NCBI GenBank assembly: GCA_014898415.1
Contig: RCTD01000008.1
Coordinates: 496,001-560,000 of the forward strand
From: Stromatinia cepivora
Taxonomy: Eukaryota; Ascomycota; Leotiomycetes; Helotiales; Sclerotiniaceae
Direction: 5' to 3'
DNA length: 64,000 bases
Part shown: piece after piece, positions 35,196-45,363 of the stretch
How positions within the stretch are numbered: the stretch's first letter is position 1
Layout: every line of letters begins with the position of its first letter
Translations under genes and position numbers: made by a program
The notes under the pieces: generated by a model
Seen by the model: the letters and a program-made list of their open reading frames with translations, nothing else
Databases searched by the model: none
Told to the model about the DNA's origin: nothing

Positions 35196-38069
35196 CAGTA
35201 TTAAAATCTTTAAAAATAGTAACTTTTATTAAAAATGAGGCCTACAATACTTACCCTTTCAACCTCCGTAGATTATGGTGAACTATTATGAGACACATGC
35301 AGCTGGAATAGCATCCCCTGCGTTAGCAACTTTGAAATTATAATCTATATATGCAATGAATTTACATTTTAAGCGTTGCGAGGCCGGACAACCCTTTATA
35401 TAGTGTTTGATGCCCCGATATCAATTCTTAACCCTAGAGTCATATATGAGAACATTATTATTTGGCAAGGCTTGGGACCAAATCCAAGCCACTCTCAAAT
35501 CGGACTGCAAGAACGCATCGCCTGGTAGTTCTATAAGTGTTGAAATTGATCATGTGTTTTGGAGAATATATCAATTGCTCGTTCCTGAATGTCTTGTTTA
35601 TATTTTCTGAGGGATTATTCTACTGCTCGTTCTGTCCTTGGCGATTTTTTCTCAAAAGTACCGATTTCTTAGAAGTAAGTGAGCAGCCTAGAAATCTTGT
35701 GTTGGATATAATATAGCAATAGTGTATGCATATAAAACGCGCAGAGTCAAAGCAGCGGGTGTTATGCCAAAATCATGATACTCGGCTGTAGCAAGCAGTC
35801 CTTCATCTGCTTTGCTTCCATGTTTTAATGTTGATTTGGCAAGATTTCTTTGAGAAAGAGTAAACAAATGCTTGTTGATCGTCCAGTTTTCTGGCGAGGC
35901 CATTTTTCGTCTCAAATGATCTGAAAATCATGTCTCCATGCGCTGATAGGTGTTACAGTACTCGTGATTCGATACTCCAGAGGCTACTTATGTATTCAAG
36001 GCTGAATCCTTCGGTCTATAACTACAGTCTGAGCAGGTGACAGTTGCAGTTAAGATACTAAGAGCATGCAAGGCAATTACCTAGTTTGCAGAACATTCCA
36101 TTAGGATAACGGGCATGTAACATTCAAGGATTCCGTTGCATTCGGAAAGCCGATAATATTTGAAGAAACAAAGGTAAGTAATGAAGGCTGGGTGAAGTTT
36201 CAAGGGATAGTATTGTTGAGTCATGTCATCTCATTTTGGCTGCTGTCACATCACTTTCAGAGGTTGGACTAGAATACGTGATTCGAAAACCAGAGAACGG
36301 AAGACCGATAATAAGCAGCATTTTTTAAGGTATACTGGAAAATATATATTCAGTTTAGTGTGTTCAATAACCCAGACTGCAGTTCAACAATAGAAGACTT
36401 TCAAATAATGAAACTATTTTATATGTTGAACATTAAAATGATTGAATATTGAATATTGAGATGAATTCGAATATTGAAATAATGTCGAACATTCAAAACA
36501 TTTGAAAGATTCCATTTTTTGTAAACATTCAATCATGTAGAACATCCAAAACATTTGGACTTTCATTTCATGTAAGTGAGTAAATCATTTCCAAAGACCT
36601 ATAATAGTTCAAACAATAGAAACTTTCACATCCAGCCTACTAATCCGGATAATTGGACACATTGATTCAGTCGTGAGTTACGGATCTCCAGAGGACTATC
36701 AAATCACTACGAACATGATACAGAGCAGTTGTAAGAAGGATGAGCAGAAGGTGAGTGGGGATATAAATATAAGATCGTAAAATAGTAAATACCAAAAGGG
36801 GATCAGAAAGTTTAGAGTTTGAGACACAAGATTACTCCTTACGGTGAATTTCGTGCCTCAAATATTGAGATATCGATCAATGATAAGAGACCTATCTAAC
36901 CCTTAGACACGCAATATCTCAATGATTTCCTAAAATGGAAGCTCACCCGAATTTGAAGAGTAACATTTTAACGAGTTTGAAACAAGGAGAGTACAAAATT
37001 GGTAAGAATGTCTTGAATTGTTGGGCCATGAATCTGATGCCAACATGGATTTTTCAAAAGACAAACTTGGTGCTGGTTGCTAGCATTCAATGTAATCATA
37101 GAGAATACTATAACAGTTACAGGTAAAGAATCTATCGTGTAAAAGTAAAACAAAAAAGTTCAGGCAGAACTGGGCCCTATCTACCAGTCTTTACTGGATT
37201 ATCATACTGCAAATAGACGTCCATGTATTCTTTTGACGTCTGGTATGAGATACACAGTAGCTATTACATGATACTCGAGATAGTGGAGAGGGATGAGGAT
37301 GGTGGAGGGGTACATGTGAAAGTCGTTTCCCTCGAGAGATATGCGATGTGAGTGTGTAATATCTGACTGAGTGTCAGCGTGTGTTAGAGTTAAACCTTTC
37401 CTAAAACCAGATAAATAGCCTCCAAACTACATGTTTATTGATTTAGATATTCCTCTCTTATCTCATCAGACGGATCTCCAGCATAAGGACCTGATATGCC
37501 AAAGTAGGTATCAGGACAGGATTCCTAATAAGGATAAGATGAGAGTAGGTAGCCTTGATTCCCTCCGACTACGTGTCAAATATTGTGCTTTTTCCAGTTC
37601 TTTAACATGCTGCATAAGTAGAAAGGAAAGCTCTAGCACACATCGAGAAAATTCTTGGGTTGGCTGCACACGAATTTGGGTTTTAGCACCAACGTTGAGC
37701 CGATTACGCAGTTGCGGCCATGAGAAGCTGTTAGCATTAGGAAAGTAGCCCTACCATGAAATCCGATGGCTCAACGTGGCTAGATCGACAATGCCGAACT
37801 TTCGCACAGTCATTGCATTTCGCTGAATATTGCGAACAGTCTGGGCGTCGGAATCTTATTGTTGTGGTAAGTCCTTTTTGACTACAGATTGCATACACTT
37901 GTATAGTACTTTCCAATTTCTCCGACTGCGTGAGATTTGAGTGCGATAGTTTTCATTGACTGTCCTTTTTTTTGGGCAGTGCGTTACAGATTGATTTTGT
38001 GTTCAATTTCAAAGGGGTATCATCCATCACGTATCGTACATATATACTCTCCATACTTGTCAATACAAC
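35196..38069. other. Right flank of the transposon island
   Basis: Composition returns to normal within a few tens of bases. No gene is supportable; open frames of up to 105 codons (such as plus 37431-37748 and minus 35688-35915) have no motifs. Diverged repeats built on GAACATTCAAAACATTTG are seen at about 36480-36560. The right end should be the 3' UTR of the WBP11-like gene. Confidence 0.4.
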
Positions 38070-39010
38070 CTAAGCATAATCCTCGTCCTCTACTTCCTCC
38101 ATCTCCACATTCATTTGTCCACCATCCCCAGCATCTTCCCTTTGCCCATTACTGCCCGCAATATAACCTTCCTTCTCCAACCTTTCCATCTCTTCCGGCT
38201 CCATTAATCCACCTTCTCCTTTCCCTTTCTGCATCTTTGCCCTCACAGCCGCCGGCACAAAAGCCACAGCCTCCTTCCTTAAATCTCGTATTTGTGGTTT
38301 CGCTTCATATACCGTCTTAACTTCCTGCTGCACCTTCTTAGCACTTCCAGAATCCTGACCACCGAAATCCCCACGATCCGCTCCTCCCAATGGTGTAGAA
38401 TTTGCATTTGTGCCTCCACTCCTCTCGCCATTTTGATTTTGCGCCTGATATCGTGCTCGTCGCGCTGCATACCATTTATCCAGCACTTCTTTCGGAAACG
38501 GAGGCGGCGTATCTCTCGGCATCGGTATCCTCTTAACCTCCTCGTCTACATCGGAGTCACTACTCTCCTCCTCCATCCCCCCATCCCTTCTCCTTTTCCC
38601 CAAAACACCACCGCCGCCTCTTCCACCAAAACCTCCTCTTCCTCCCCTATCCCCACCAAATCCACCCCTCGAATGTGAGAACTGGGGGGCTGCATCACCT
38701 AAAGCTTCGCGCGCTCTATTTACAGCTTTTATTTCCTTTTCTAATCCATCTACTAATGACCGTTCATGACTTGTGAGTTTTCCACCAGAGCTTTCTATCT
38801 TTTTGAGGTCATCGAGTTGGGCTTGTAGACGTTGTGGATTCTTTTTGGCGAGTCGTTCATTTTTTTGAGCTTGTAGAGAGGCCTTGCCTGGATATATATT
38901 AATATTCTGCACAAGCTAACATCTGCATTGAACGTACCTTTTTTGATAGCCTTTGCCTTTTCAGCTTTGCGCTGGGCTTGTGCGGGATTGACGGACTTTT
39001 CTTTGGGCAT
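38070..39010 (-). CDS. WBP11-like pre-mRNA splicing protein
   Basis: Two exons, 38938-39010 and 38070-38887, give 296 aa. The N-terminus (MPKEKSVNPAQAQRKAEKAK, then KKGKASLQAQKNERLAKKNP) is the hallmark of the Wbp11 domain, and the intron splits its Gly codon. After a helical stretch to about residue 90 come an RGG/Gly-rich segment (GGFGGDRGGRGG) and a basic NLS-like KRRR. An acidic SSDSDVDEE follows, then IPMPRDTPPPFP, the proline-rich motif typical of the family. The conserved QIRDLRKEAVAFVPAAVRAK comes near residue 220. In animals WBP11 is a nuclear spliceosome-associated protein that binds WW domains and PP1. The role here is inferred from the family. Confidence 0.9.
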
Positions 39011-41616
39011 TATGGATGTGATGATATGATTTTGAGAGAAGTCAAGATGAATTGTAAGAAACTATGAGAGTGTATTTCGAGAATTGCGCTGAAGAGTGTG
39101 GTTTTCAAGGTGTGGGAGATGTCAAGGTTGCGTACTTATATTCTGCCAAAAGGCGGTGAAACACTCACAAACGTCAACTTCCATGTTGTTAAAAGTTGTT
39201 CGTAGACAAGATGGAGGGAAAGCTTTGAGATTGGACGAGTGGGATCAAGAGCAAAAATTTGGATTTTTATTCCCGTCTTATCATTGAGTTCATCAACTTC
39301 ATTTATTCATTGGATTGGTCACCATGACGTATTCATCATCGATCGATCCATATTCATCCCAATATCCGCAAGGAAAAGGTAAGATGACATGGCATGTCAG
39401 ATAGCTCAACTTTCAATGCAGAATTCCTCAATACGGTTTATCAATCCCAGTGTTTGGGCAGATGTGGGCCACCTAGGCCTAGGTGTTATGTCTTCATCTA
39501 AAACGAGAAAAGTTCTCTGGACATTTCTGTGAAGATGCTCGTCCAACTAGCCTTCTGTGACCTCCTTGTTCCAGCCAGCGCCGCAGCCCACTCATTCCAC
39601 TCTCGAAATCAAACATGCCTCGAGTTTGTGCAACTATCACCACAACTGAGACAAAACAAATTTCGGAACCAATTGACAATTCGTCAGGTCAGCATCACAA
39701 TCCTCCAATGATTCGCTTAACTTTAACAAGTGTACTAGAGATCTAGTGTCTTCTAAACACCTTGAGTTGATATACCTACAGCATCCCGAGATGGAAACTT
39801 CTTCCAGCACTGTAAATGCAGACAAATCCCGCATCTCGTGGTTGATTGCTAGAGAATGTAGAGTCTTATCCAAAATACGGTTGCGTTTGATTCGACGACA
39901 TTCTTCGGAATGCATGCAATTGCTCGCATGGTTATTTCGAAAGGATTCTCAATCTAAGATAACAGTGTCAAAATCATAGTCGAAATATATGGAAGATTTA
40001 ACTTTCGTACGAGTTTCAAAACTCAGTTCATATCTTGAAGAGCTTCAGCTTGAGCTTCACGCGAGACGAGGAGTAGAGAGGGGACGCCATTTGAGATACA
40101 GGAGTTTTGCGTATGGTTACTCTAAGGTACTTTCTGACCCGTATATGATGTATTGCACTTTTATGACTCGGGGAGATATGGAATGATTCCACACCATCAA
40201 GCGAAGTTCAATAAGAAGTTTTGAGAAGAAGGTAAATGAGTCGTGGAGCGACGACATGGTGGCGGTAGATTTTAGTTTTTTGGAAGTTGTATTTGTGAAA
40301 GTGTAAGGTTACTTGGGGATCAGGTTTTATAAACTGAGTAATATCTGTTGATCCAAAAAAACAATCTGTACTGCGGATTGGTTGCCAAAGAACGCTGGAA
40401 ATGGTATGGGAAGGTTTGTTCCCTTATATTTGTGTTTGTGGAGTGAGAAAGAACGCCATCAATGTTAGTAGAGACACACAGATTGTCTAGCCTCAAGTTG
40501 AAGGATTATTGTAATGTGAACAGCTTCTAGAAGATATCTCAGCACGTATAGAACAATCAATCAGAAGCTGTGTATCAGCATGAGTTGCGATGATATTGGT
40601 TTGACGCTGTGTTAGGCTTTAACCAATTACAACACGCGAACCCCGCCGTTTTACCAGCTCAATGAACATGGTCGTAAGGTATATGCCATGTATCTCATGC
40701 GAAGGCCATAAGTGGTTTGGGTCCTCTAGAGATTGCGCATATATAAGCCGCTTTTGCATTGTATCCAAAAAAGCCGGATGATTTATTTTGAGAGAAAGAA
40801 CAATACATCGAGATGAAACGGTTGAACGGGACATCCTAGTTTGGCGGAAGGCTGTGTGATTGTATTGGAGAGGAAAACCTCCCTCTGGATTCTGCTCCAG
40901 AAAATAAGCCATGGGTTCAACCAGGCATGTTGATAGACTTTACAAGTTGTACTATTCAACAGGCTACCTCATTCGATGCAGAAAAAAAGGTTCGTCCTTC
41001 ACTGATTTGATACTCGTGTCTAACAGTGACTATCGCTGAACAACTCCACGGACAATGGACACGAAGCATGGTAGAAAGCATTCATATGCCAAACTTCCAG
41101 ATCTTAAAACGAAGTACTTAAAAAGGAAAACTGTATATTCGTATATGCGTAAGAAGCAAAAATTCAAGGAGTTCTTCATTGCAAGAGAGTAAATACTTCT
41201 AAAAATCGCCGAAGATCATCCGACGATTAGAATAGCGATTGGGTTATTAAGCGAGCTGTACAAGCTGGCATCACTCACAAGTATTTTTCACATCTAAACA
41301 ACCCGCTAACCAATCACTTCACCAATGGAATATGTATCAGTCTCCTCATTGGAGTGATGGAGTGCATAAGTATGCAATGTAACCTTCACAAGTGTGCGTG
41401 AGGCACAGCCACACGTGGCAAGGCAAACAGAGCCTTATCCAACTATTATCATATCATAATGTTCAAAGAGAAGAACAAACACTCAGAAGCCATAGTGAAC
41501 GAAGTGATTCTTCTGAGTTCTGGAGCTTTTATTTTGAAGTAGTCAAAGTCGACGTTCACATTCGACGTTTTTAACGTGCTGGACTTTCTCCAAGACTACA
41601 AACGACTCTTATCAAC
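39011..41616. other. Intergenic with possible gene relics
   Basis: No intact gene was found. On the minus strand at 39637-39915 a 92-codon frame holds LSAFTVLEEVSIS, reminiscent of the LRR-like part of fungal F-box proteins. On the plus strand 39989-40186 reads KLSSYLEELQLELHARRG, which has the same flavour on the other strand, so at most one can be a relic. A minus-strand frame at 40619-40912 starts with ATG (MAYFLEQNPEGG) but has no known motif. Confidence 0.35.
39637..39915 (-). pseudogene. Possible F-box/LRR-like gene fragment
   Basis: The 92-codon frame has the pattern DLSAFTVLEEVSISGC followed by LVHLLKLSESLEDC, which resembles the C-terminal repeats of fungal F-box proteins. No F-box, no start and no continuation are visible around it. 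It may be a short relic or a chance frame. Confidence 0.2.
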
Positions 41617-42600
41617 ATGAATCCCTCTCCCATGGACCCGCACGTGAAGGAGCTTATCGCCAAACTTCGCAAACATGGTCTTGACCGCGAGGAATCACTC
41701 CCGCATCTCATTATATCCGGCAATCTCTCTAGTGGTGATGTGTTATCAGGAGAAGATTGGAAGTTACGTACTCCATTTTCCACAGAAATCATCCTGCGAC
41801 ATAGCGAAATCACCTCTTTCACAGTCAGATTGATCCCTGATTTTTCACGACCCGCTTCACAAAAATCCAGCATCAAAGCATTTCAGAAATCTCTCACTCA
41901 TATTGGTGAACTGCCAAATGCTGTGTATCTGGCCAATAAAGAAATTTACATGATTCTCGACTCTAAGAATCTGCCAGATAAAACACCATGGAAAGATGTA
42001 TTGAGAATTGAGATCGAAGGCCCGACGCAACCACATCTCACCTTACTCGATATTCCCAGCCTCCTCAAAAACATCCCCGAAGTGGAAATAGGGTATGAAG
42101 AAAATAATGCCGCCGCGATTGCAGAAACAGCTTCTTTCACAACTGGCTCTAATACGCCTACTCACACAGCCATGACCGAAGATTTCTTTTCCCACACTCG
42201 TTCCCACGACACGGTTCCCCACGCTGGCAAGACATTCATAATACGAGATCGCAGCCATGGTGGAGTAATCACGCTCAAAGAGGGAACTCTCCAAGTATCT
42301 CCCACTATTCCCCGAGCAGGTGGATGTCATTGGACATGCATAGAGCGCGACGGGTGGTTTGGTTTCTGCAACTGTGTCTCGGGACAATTTTTCGGCCATG
42401 ACGGTAAGAGGAAATTCCATTGCAAGGTTTCTCACCATCGAGCGAACGAATGGTTTTGTACGAGAGCTCACCCTTCTGGTGGACATCTCTTGTTGATGTT
42501 GCATGGGGATAAATTTCGGCAGATGAAGATTGGGAATGATGACACGGAGTTGGTGGAGACGGATGGGGAGGGAACTGTGTGGGATTTCATAGAAGTCTAG
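41617..42600 (+). CDS. Degenerate dynamin-like G-domain fused to a Trp/Cys-rich C-terminal domain
   Basis: A single exon encodes 327 aa. Residues about 20-155 follow the dynamin-like GTPase fold: LPHLIISGNLSSG where family members have VxxVGDQSSGKSS, then TEIILRHSE, DVLRIEIEGPTQPHLTLLDI and PSLL. The P-loop GKS is deleted, and the DxPG switch motif is DIPS, so GTP hydrolysis is very unlikely. The helical stalk is absent. After a Thr-rich linker, residues about 203-327 form another domain (GKTFIIRDRSHGGVITL, GGCHWTCIERDGWFGFCN, SGQFFGHDGK, GEGTVWDFIEV). It recalls small beta-rich domains found in filamentous-fungus proteins, but I cannot name it. The frame is open and unbroken, so it may be expressed. 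The ATG at 41617 is in frame with the whole of it. It sits about 6.4 kb from the transposon island. Confidence 0.75.
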   Translation: MNPSPMDPHVKELIAKLRKHGLDREESLPHLIISGNLSSGDVLSGEDWKLRTPFSTEIILRHSEITSFTVRLIPDFSRPASQKSSIKAFQKSLTHIGELPNAVYLANKEIYMILDSKNLPDKTPWKDVLRIEIEGPTQPHLTLLDIPSLLKNIPEVEIGYEENNAAAIAETASFTTGSNTPTHTAMTEDFFSHTRSHDTVPHAGKTFIIRDRSHGGVITLKEGTLQVSPTIPRAGGCHWTCIERDGWFGFCNCVSGQFFGHDGKRKFHCKVSHHRANEWFCTRAHPSGGHLLLMLHGDKFRQMKIGNDDTELVETDGEGTVWDFIEV

Positions 42601-43118
42601 ATATCGCCATGATATTGGTTATTGTTAGTGGCATCATTTTGAGTAAATGTTCAGTCTTTGATTTTTCTTTTCCAAACTTGTTGTTCGGCTGAAGTCTCCG
42701 CTCGGATGATGTAGTATTGTATCCGACTAGGACATTATCACCATCTCATCTCATGAAGGAGAGAGAATGCCCGTCACTTTTTACAATTTGTATCAAGGAT
42801 GTCTCGTCTGATATATGAAAATGCAACAAATTCAATATTTGAATGAAACTCAAAGACCGCGGGTGTAGATATATAATTCATTTTTCACAAGTAGGGAGAC
42901 CGGCAACATGTTGGTGGAATCAAATCTCTGCTACTTTATCGTACATTAATTCACTCAGTGTATCCAATAGTCCGAATTATGACCCCAGGTTCAAACTTTC
43001 AATTTTTGACAGCTAGCAATTTTTGAAAGGCTGTAAAGCTCAGAGAATTATTTGACCATTTTAAAGAATGCATTGTTCCAAGTGTAATTAATACTGCATA
43101 TTAAGTTATCGTACACCA
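42601..43118. other. Intergenic between convergent genes
   Basis: About 0.5 kb between two gene 3' ends. I see nothing in it beyond the expected 3' UTRs. Confidence 0.5.
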
Positions 43119-43879
43119 TTATATCGAATCTTTCACCACCTCCCAAACCCAAATCTCCTGCACCGGATCCACCCCTCTGGATTCCCTTCTCCCCACCGAC
43201 CAGCTCTTCCCAGCCGTGTAGCGTTCTTGAGCTCTGCAGCTCTCGAACTTCACGTCCTCAATTTGAGACTGAAAAGACCGGTCCTTCGGCGCTGGTAAAA
43301 CCCTGAGCCGCACTACCGTTTTCTCCGCTGTGCTCCTCGCCGCAATTTGAATGACATGATCAACCATACACAATGAGTTATGCCAATCGTGGTGGGGTTC
43401 GGTATCGGTGAGCGAAGACTTCAATACGACGTTGATCTCGACGAAATTGTTCGCGAACATGCTCACATGTGCTCGAAGTGGGCAATGATACGTTACGGAT
43501 GTCGAGCTATTCCGTGGATGTATTAGTATGATTCAACTGGGTATAACTATTAACTTCCAAACTGTAATACTCACAAAGCTTCAGTGCTGCTAATATACAA
43601 ATACTGGATATCCCCCAAACCATTTGAATTATTAGTCGTTCGAAACCTCTCAATCGTCCCATTCGTAAGGAAGAAGTTAAGTCTTCTGCACCTTCCTTGC
43701 ACAAATCTATAAAATTCTGTGCCATGTAAGGCAAACAAGAGAGGTGGCGGATCTCCGAAGATTGTTATTATGAGAGGGATGAATTCGAATACTTCGAAGC
43801 GTAATTCTGTTGGAAAATCGGGGTTGAAGAGGAAATTGTCGAGAGCAATATTGACATTTGGAACTGGTGCTGTTGACAT
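43119..43879 (-). CDS. 2EXR/F-box-like small protein
   Basis: Two exons, 43575-43879 and 43119-43506, give 230 aa. The donor GTGAGT and acceptor ATAG join as STEAF-STSVTYHCP in one frame. The N-terminus FLFNPDFPTELRFEVFEFIP resembles the start of fungal 2EXR domains (FPxLPxELRxxIW), which are common in large accessory families of leotiomycetes. The rest (residues 60-230) is not recognisable to me. The ATG at 43879 is the nearest in frame; an overlapping frame reaching 44031 is a shadow. Function is unknown, and the family assignment rests mainly on about 20 residues. Confidence 0.65.
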
Positions 43880-45363
43880 ATTAATGCTATTGAATACTTA
43901 AAAACTGGGATAAATTTTGATGAATGTTGAAGGATATAAAATGGAAAGTTGGCGTACAAAACTGTTTGTATTCCAATACCAAAACAATAGCCGTCAAACA
44001 TGATACAATTAGAGAAGGAAGGAGATATCAACTTATCCTGATAGTCTCAAACCTCATTCCTCAAACATCTAAAACATGAGGCAATCCGGAAAGGAAGGAA
44101 TCATCACCATACTTCTTAGTATTCGCAGAATAAAACTACTTGCTCATCTACTCATATATCTCGACATCTTTCCTCAAACATCTCTGACGTTCAACAGTCC
44201 AGACTCCAGAGTATTCCAACAATCTGGACAGCAGCTCGATCAAAGCCTTTCCACATTCAAGAACCACGAGTTTTTTATTACCAAACTAATCCAGAATCCG
44301 AGTTTGCTTCAGAGAGGAAGTTATTATCAGCCATGGTCCATACACCAGCATCATAACCATCACCAATAATCAACTAGCTAGTTTAGACCTTCGTATTAGA
44401 ACAGAATACAAAAAGCTCCAAACCCATATACCCTATGCAATATAATAAACACCTAGAAGCTCTCCATTAGAGAGGGGGAATAAGGCTATAATATATATAT
44501 ATATATCGACTCCGATATCAAGTCAACTAAAGCTAAGATCTTACATGAGGGAGGATATAGATATAACATCAGCTGTCCACTTAACCACTTTATACCAATG
44601 AGCTATGTCCAAAAAACGCCATCTACACATCTAATTCCACATCTCTTCCTCCTTTTCCCCAAACAAACCTCGTATACAAAAAAAAACATAAAAACATAAA
44701 AACATCATACACCCTCCTCAATAATTAGCGAAAAAATCATCCAAACCTTCTCAGCTTATCCTCGCAACCCACAACACCATATTTCCCTCAAACTTATCCA
44801 TCACCTTTATACCCTCATCCTCATCTTCAAATCCAGATACCAAATAAAATTATCTCGTAACATAGATACCTACCCCCAAGACACATGGACTCGGAATTCT
44901 CCAGAACACTTCTGGTAAGATTGATTACATATCAATAGATAAGTTCACTAACATTCTTTACAGATATACTGAGTCGATCAATATGATGATTTGATTTAAT
45001 CGTCGTATATATATGATTCCACTTCTTCTTGTATGGTAAAAATCAAATAATAGTCTTGTCATTTCGTAAAACTTTAGTCCTTTCTTACTTGAAGGATTTT
45101 TGATATCTCTTGCCTCGTATGGGGAAGGCAGCCTCGCAATGGGGGGGATGAATTGAGGGTATGTGATTTTGATAATAGATTGATGATTGAATGGGATACC
45201 GACTTTCCATACTTTAAGAATGGAGGATTTATATCAAAGGCTTACATTTGATAATATTTCGATGCTTCAATAGGTATTCAATGCTTGTAGTTCGTTTTCG
45301 AAAGCATAAGTATACTCCTCCTCGCTTCTAGAATACAACAAAGACCATCATACAAAACACCAA
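43880..45363. other. Intergenic, including the POP1 3' side
   Basis: A plus-strand 97-codon frame with ATG (44076-44369) is unsupported. An AT dinucleotide run lies at about 44491-44506. Nothing else stands out. Confidence 0.4.

Noticed and set aside
20300..35200. AT-rich island as a centromere or mitochondrial insertion
   Set aside because: Paired LTRs, copia protease and reverse transcriptase relics, and transition-only differences between LTR copies explain it as RIP-degraded retrotransposons.
42043..42504. 153-codon minus-strand frame opposite the dynamin-like gene
   Set aside because: It is a shadow of the plus-strand frame, which has clear family similarity.
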